Source: Liolophura sinensis
Lineage: Eukaryota; Mollusca; Polyplacophora; Chitonida; Chitonidae
Direction: 5' to 3'
DNA length: 64,000 nt
Assembly (NCBI RefSeq): GCF_032854445.1
Contig: NC_088304.1
Location: 26,547,704-26,611,703, forward strand
This document shows positions 59,467 through 64,000 of this stretch, piece after piece (position 1 is the first letter of the stretch; each line of letters starts with the position of its first letter). The translations under genes were made by a program, and so were the position numbers. The notes under the pieces were generated by a model. That model had not been told where the DNA came from and ran no database searches. It saw only the letters and a list, made by a program, of their open reading frames with translations.

Positions 59467-59740
59467 TGGACCGCTTCGGTGGCATAGTGGTTAGAGCGTC
59501 CGCCTCGAAGTCGGCAGACCCAAAAATCAAACCTGGTTCGGGACAAACCAAAGACTTTAAAAATTATACTGGCTTGGAGGTCAGCACTGAGAGGTTAGTG
59601 CAAGGAAACATATCTGGTTGGCCAGATGTCAGTATAATGTGACTGGGTGTTGCTTGCTGGGTGGTGTCTTCTGATGATGCTTCAGTGGCGGCAGCACTGT
59701 GGGTTCGTCCTCCCATAATAAGACACAGTATATTTACACG
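59467..59740 (+). mobile_element. family B-type SINE with tRNA-like head
   Basis: CGCTTCGGTGGCATAGTGGT and TAGAGCGTCCGCCTCGAAGT give A-box and anticodon-like parts, and ACCTGGTTCGGG the B box. The body has CAGTATAATGTGACTGGGTG and GATGCTTCAGTGGCGGCAGC. The head is the most tRNA-like in the window but the downstream body marks a SINE. Confidence 0.75.
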
Positions 59741-59875
59741 TAACTGATAAGTTCTCATCATCTTTTGTACAGCACACAAAAAGGTCCAAACTGAAGAAAT
59801 ATATAAAAACATCATTGACTCCTCTGACGCTGCTGTGTTTGTGTAATACGTCAGTGTTTTGTGAGCACACATATT

Positions 59876-60035
59876 GTTCCTCTCTGCCCTTGCGTGGAAA
59901 GGTCTTCCAACAAACTGTGATTGGTTGCGGGTTTCCGCCGGGCTTTACCCAGTTACTTCCCACTATAATGCTATCCGTTGACTTATAAGTGAAATATTCT
60001 TGAGTATGGCGTAAAACACCGATAAAATAAATACT
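59876..60035 (+). mobile_element. family A SINE, 3' part
   Basis: GTGGAAAGGTCTTCCAACAA, CCCACTATAATGCTATCCGT and GGCGTAAAACACCGATAAAA. Confidence 0.8.
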
Positions 60036-60714
60036 AAAAAGTCCCTATACTGCAAGAAAGAACAAGGAGTAACTAACTTTGGACGGCTTTGATCAAGGCA
60101 GGAAGGAAAGGTACGAGTTACTTCTGATGCATTCCAGTGATTTCATACAATGGAATACGGCCTGTAAGTCCATCATGATATATTTTTCCGGACATTTTTT
60201 TGCCAAAAAGGTTCGTGGTATTAAATTAAGCTTGGTACAATTCGTACCCATGACAAGTAGTTACACAAATATTCGAGTGACGGACAGTTTCGTCCATTGT
60301 CGACGCAATTATTTAGACATTTTCGTCCTGTTTGTTGGACTTTCACGGTTTTCCGGATCACCTTTTCAAAACGTCTGTTTATTCTGAATTGAAACTTAGT
60401 AAATGACTTCCAACTAGTAAAGTTACAGACCAGGCCCCAGCTTCGATATCCACAAATATAGCCGTTTTGTTCTACTATGGACTCTGAAGTAGCTACTGTT
60501 CCCACGCTTTAAACCGTTAGGGAATATGTATTGAAATTCGTGATGATGTGTATTAAGTGATAATGCGTTCAGATATTAATAAATAGAAAAACACACGGAC
60601 ACTGTGAGTCGAATTGACAGCTCTTATTTTATTTCAGCCATGTCATTGTATTCATCATTATTTACATTCCCATCGATGTACAGAGTGTAATACATCTTTC
60701 AAATGGAGTACAAT

Positions 60715-60905
60715 TTCCCGACCAATGGCATCACTAGGTTCCATGCTGATTTGACCATTGTTCCCTTGCATTAAATGAGTACTACGTCACCAGTTTGCCC
60801 ATAAAATGTCATCGCATATGTAGGAATGAACAACAGACTACACAGCTTGGACCCGAATAACTTTAGACGGGAAAGGTTCCCCGTTGGTGACAGAAAATGT
60901 AAGCC
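60715..60905. repeat. interspersed repeat, family E (copy 2 of 3)
   Basis: CACAGCTTGGACCCGAATAA, CTTTAGACGGGAAAGGTTCC and GTTTGCCCATAAAATGTCAT parallel 37560-37745. Confidence 0.6.
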
Positions 60906-60956
60906 TAATGTGCTACATGAACGATTAAGGTGGAGCCCGACGACACTGATGTCCCA

Positions 60957-61130
60957 ATTTTATTTAATTTATTTAATTAATTATTTATTTCATTTGGTTT
61001 TCATGCAGTCCCCAAGAGTCTTTCATTGTATCACTGGCTGCGGTCATGAATATAGATCGAGGAAACCGTACAGATTTCATCAGAAACCATCTGATAAACG
61101 CCCTGACACAAGGCAGAGGTCGATTTAGCG
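60957..61130 (-). mobile_element. diverged SINE, reverse
   Basis: TTATTTCATTTGGTTTTCAT, CCCCAAGAGTCTTTCATTGT and GATCGAGGAAACCGTACAGA follow the family A/C order at low identity. Confidence 0.45.
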
Positions 61131-61727
61131 AGAGGAGAATTCGTCCACATGACCTAAACAGTTAGTAATAGGCTGGTCGTCTCTCTATCTCCAGTCCAAC
61201 GTTTTAGATGACTAAGCCAGCAACTTCCCCATGTTATTAAACTGAGCATTAGTTAAATAATATACCAATGGAATGAATCGTGTTTCTTCACATATGTGCA
61301 GTTTTTCCGTTATATCACAATTGTATTCCACTGCATAGAGTCGATTGAAAAGTTAAACTGGCATTCTCGGTAAGGAGAGAATGGACAGTTTCTCGTCCAA
61401 TAAGATCAATCTTTAGAACATAGCTAAAATTAGTCAGCCAATGAGATGTCATCTTCTGATGTTACCTGCGTTATGACTCGCTGAGAGTTAAAACCTACGC
61501 ACAGGAAGAGCAACAAATGTTCACATGAACCTAACTCCAAAATGCTGAGATTGGTCAAGTCGAATGCAACATCCCAGCCTCGAGTAATTTGGAGGAAATG
61601 TCAGGAGATTTGAAGTTATAAAATTTCAAAGTTATTAATTTGAATGTTTTTGGCCTTTGGTAAACCGTTACATCAGAGTGGTCTGAAAATTGGATATAGT
61701 TTGATGAACCACAAACAAAAGTGATGC

Positions 61728-61895
61728 TAAAACGGTGGCTCTGCTCCAAGCTGAGTAGGCCACCGCTCTCTTGCTGCAATGAATAAGTCATACATGACCT
61801 GTTTGCCCATAAGCCGTCATCTCAAATGCAGAAATTAACAATTAACTGTACAGCTTATTGGCAGAGTTACTTTAGGCGAGGAAGGCTACTCATAC
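61728..61895. repeat. interspersed repeat, family E (copy 3 of 3)
   Basis: GTTTGCCCATAAGCCGTCAT, TACAGCTTATTGGCAGAGTT and CTTTAGGCGAGGAAGGC align with the other two copies. Confidence 0.5.
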
Positions 61896-62289
61896 AGTAA
61901 CAAGATTTCGTTTGTTGAAGCGAATTAATTACGTGTATTTCCTGCAAGTATTTCGCTTTGATTATTAATCAATGTCTGCTCCACAAAAAACTGAGCTTGA
62001 GCGTACTGAAAGAAGCATTTTAAATAATAAAATTGTATACAATTGGAGTCAAGCCCTCACTGAGGTAATATGCCAGGTGTTCCACCGGATAATCCTGTAC
62101 ATCCGGTTGTGACATCCCCCCATCTTTATTCTGGACAGTTAATGCAAAGATAATCTCGACGATAACGACGTGCTGTGTTTCGGATACATTTGTTCCAGGT
62201 TTTGAAAACGAATTGCCCAAGATCTAAACTGGATAAATTAGTAGTACAATTTGTTCCAATATCCATTTGAAATTTCATATACATATAGT

Positions 62290-62985
62290 GATTGCATTTG
62301 TGGTAGCACCTATTACACCTTCCGTTAGAAATCTGATATATTAATGATTGCGTAGTTGATGCCACCTGTTCTATCATCCGATTGGAATCGGATACATTAA
62401 TGACTGTGTTTGTGGTCCCACCTATTACACCTTCCGTTAGAAATCTGATATATTAATGATTGCGTAGTTGATGCCACCTGTTCTATCATCCGATTGGAAT
62501 CGGATACATTAATGACTGTGTTTGTGGTCCCACCTATTACACCTTCCGTTAGAAATCTGATATATTAATGATAACGTAGTTGATGCCACCTGTTCTATCA
62601 TCCGATTGGAATCGGATACATTAATGACTGTGTTTGTGGTCCCACCTATTACACCTTCCGTTAGAAATCTGATATATTAATGATTACGTAGTTGATGCCA
62701 CCTGTTCTATCATCCGATTGGAATCGGATACATTAATGACTGTGTTTGTGGTCCCACCTATTACACCTTCCGTTAGAAATCTGATATATTAATGATTGCG
62801 TAGTTGATGCCACCTGTTCTATCATCCGATTGGAATCGGATACATTAATGACTGTGTTTGTGGTCCCACCCATTACACCTTCCGTTAGAAATCTGATATA
62901 TTAATGATTGCGTAGTTGATGCCACCTGTTCTATCATCCAATTGGAATCGGATACATTAATGACTGTTTGTGGTCCCACCTGCTC
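62290..62985. repeat. 112-bp satellite, about 6 copies, dimeric with a palindrome
   Basis: GATATATTAATGAT recurs at 62335, 62447, 62559, 62671, 62783 and 62895, exactly 112 bp apart. Each unit is two diverged halves of about 54-58 bp, each ending in (A/C)ATTAATGA. One half carries the perfect inverted repeat ATCCGATT-GG-AATCGGAT, broken only in the last copy (ATCCAATT). Confidence 0.95.
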
Positions 62986-63009
62986 CAGTATCCGTTTTTC
63001 AGATTGTTG

Positions 63010-63762
63010 ACTTACCTGTCGTGAAACAGATCAAGGTAATGTACAAGATCAGTCTCTACTTAACGGCCAGATGGAACCTGTCTCAAGTTTGGGATTTGCT
63101 TAAGCTTGGTTCAGATTAATTCTTGACCACAGTGGGGATTTTTTGCTTACGTTTTGGGCACAGCGAGTTCCGCTCTGTTGCACCTATGTTAGTAAATTTT
63201 TGTTGCTTTGTACATGTGATACAAATTAAAACGAAACTGCTCATTAACATGCCAAAGGACGAAAGAAATTCTGAACTGAAAGACAGAGTAGTAGTATCGG
63301 TACGTACATCTTCGCCTATTTTAGTTACTTTCAAAACTAAAATTAAATGTTTGATCACACTACTCATAATTTCAGTCAACATGGAGCTGCTGGCGTCTCC
63401 AACCACCAAAACTTTAAGCCTTGTCGGAGTTCCAATTACACATCGGTGCGCATGCGCAGAGCATTCCACTTTTCAAACAAACCAAAATAAGTGGTTTTTC
63501 ATGCCTGGGCTAGAATAGTTGAACTTGGCCAAAGGCCTGTGGTTCTACTCAGGGTTCCAATGCTTTAACAAAGTGACAGTGTTTATCTACCTTGAGGCCC
63601 AGATTATGATATGCGCATTTGACACTACGATAAGGCTTAAGGTCAAGGTCAATGAGATGACTAAGAAGGTAACGCTGAAAGCCGTCGTCTCAATGATTGC
63701 AGTAGAGGTGAAGACGGGTTGTTCTCGTAAACTCAGCAGCGCCCACTGGTGTACTGATGACG
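63010..63762. other. no gene supported; overlapping frames on both strands
   Basis: Frames of 131 codons (+, 63123-63518) and 117 codons (-, 63116-63469) overlap each other almost exactly. Neither shows a recognisable domain. The minus frame has one hydrophobic stretch (SFGMLMSSFVLICITC). Confidence 0.3.
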
Positions 63763-63854
63763 TCACAATAAATTTATCGCACGACCCCAGGCGATGATCC
63801 CCCCGATGATGACGACAATGATGATGGAGATGACGTCTGGCCAATAGACAATGT
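63763..63854 (-). CDS. possible terminal exon with membrane helix, leftward gene
   Basis: A strong minus-strand acceptor (CCCTATCTATTTCAG) is followed, in phase 1, by about 30 codons to a TGA at 63763-63765. They contain YWPDVISIIIVVIIGGIIAW, a convincing single membrane helix. A short basic or aliphatic tail follows. An AATAAA (63766-63771 as read on the plus strand) is not on the right strand. Upstream exons would lie beyond the window, so the call is speculative. Confidence 0.3.
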
Positions 63855-63897
63855 CTGAAATAGATAGGGTTAACTATAATTCACCGATTTATATCAT

Positions 63898-64000
63898 TTG
63901 ATTTATTAATTTATTTGATTGGTTTTTTGAGCCGTACTCAAGAATATTTCACTTATATGACGGCGGCCAGCATTATGGTGAGAGAAAACCGGGCATAGCC
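63898..64000 (-). mobile_element. family A SINE, reverse, cut by the window edge
   Basis: TTTATTTGATTGGTTTTTTG, GTACTCAAGAATATTTCACT and GGCGGCCAGCATTATGG, running off the end. Confidence 0.85.

Noticed and set aside
59467-59545. A tRNA gene
   Set aside because: The head resembles a tRNA, but the 5' and 3' ends do not pair and it runs directly into a family B-type SINE body.
63116-63518. Overlapping 117- and 131-codon frames on opposite strands
   Set aside because: Mutually overlapping, no recognised domain, no codon or splice support.

Overview
The window looks like gene-poor genomic DNA of a lophotrochozoan animal, most likely a mollusc. The reasons are short coding exons with GT-AG introns, dense microsatellites and minisatellites, and many copies of tRNA-derived SINEs. 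The commonest SINE carries the core TTTTACGCCGTACTCAAGAA and GGCGGCCAGCATTATGG, which I associate from memory with mollusc genomes. Nothing prokaryotic or viral was recognised.

Layout. 1-6.3 kb has no supported coding sequence. It may be intron of a leftward gene whose 5' exon and promoter-like region lie at about 6337-6760. 6.8-11 kb is intergenic with SINEs and satellites. 11.08-57.9 kb is one large rightward gene. Its first coding exon carries a signal peptide, the second encodes two EGF-like repeats, and 28 further exons each encode one eight-cysteine EGF/laminin-EGF-like repeat of about 46 residues (MEGF/Draper/SREC-like). Almost every exon is 135 or 138 nt and symmetric in phase 1-1. 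The last exon ends in a stop codon with no membrane segment, followed by an AATAAA. The intact exons predict a secreted, heavily N-glycosylated protein of about 1,270 residues with about 27 EGF-like repeats.

Oddities in this gene. Three consecutive exons are damaged: one lacks its AG acceptor and two carry frameshifts. Two other exons (43.7 and 52.3 kb) are followed by tandem copies of their own 3' end plus splice donor. The locus looks like a tandem exon array still gaining and losing cassettes. Symmetric phase would let damaged cassettes be skipped without breaking the frame.

A second coding region of about 3.1 kb lies antisense inside the 6.3-kb intron at 28.8-35.2 kb. It is intronless and I do not recognise it. 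Its frame changes about seven times without substitution-type stops. Upstream of its start is a dense cluster of TGACG/TGACGTCA motifs. Its C-terminal roughly 100 residues look like a folded helical domain.

58-64 kb is intergenic, with SINEs, a 112-bp satellite and a possible leftward terminal exon encoding a membrane helix at 63.8 kb. All coordinates were read by eye. Family names rest on motif recognition, not on a search.
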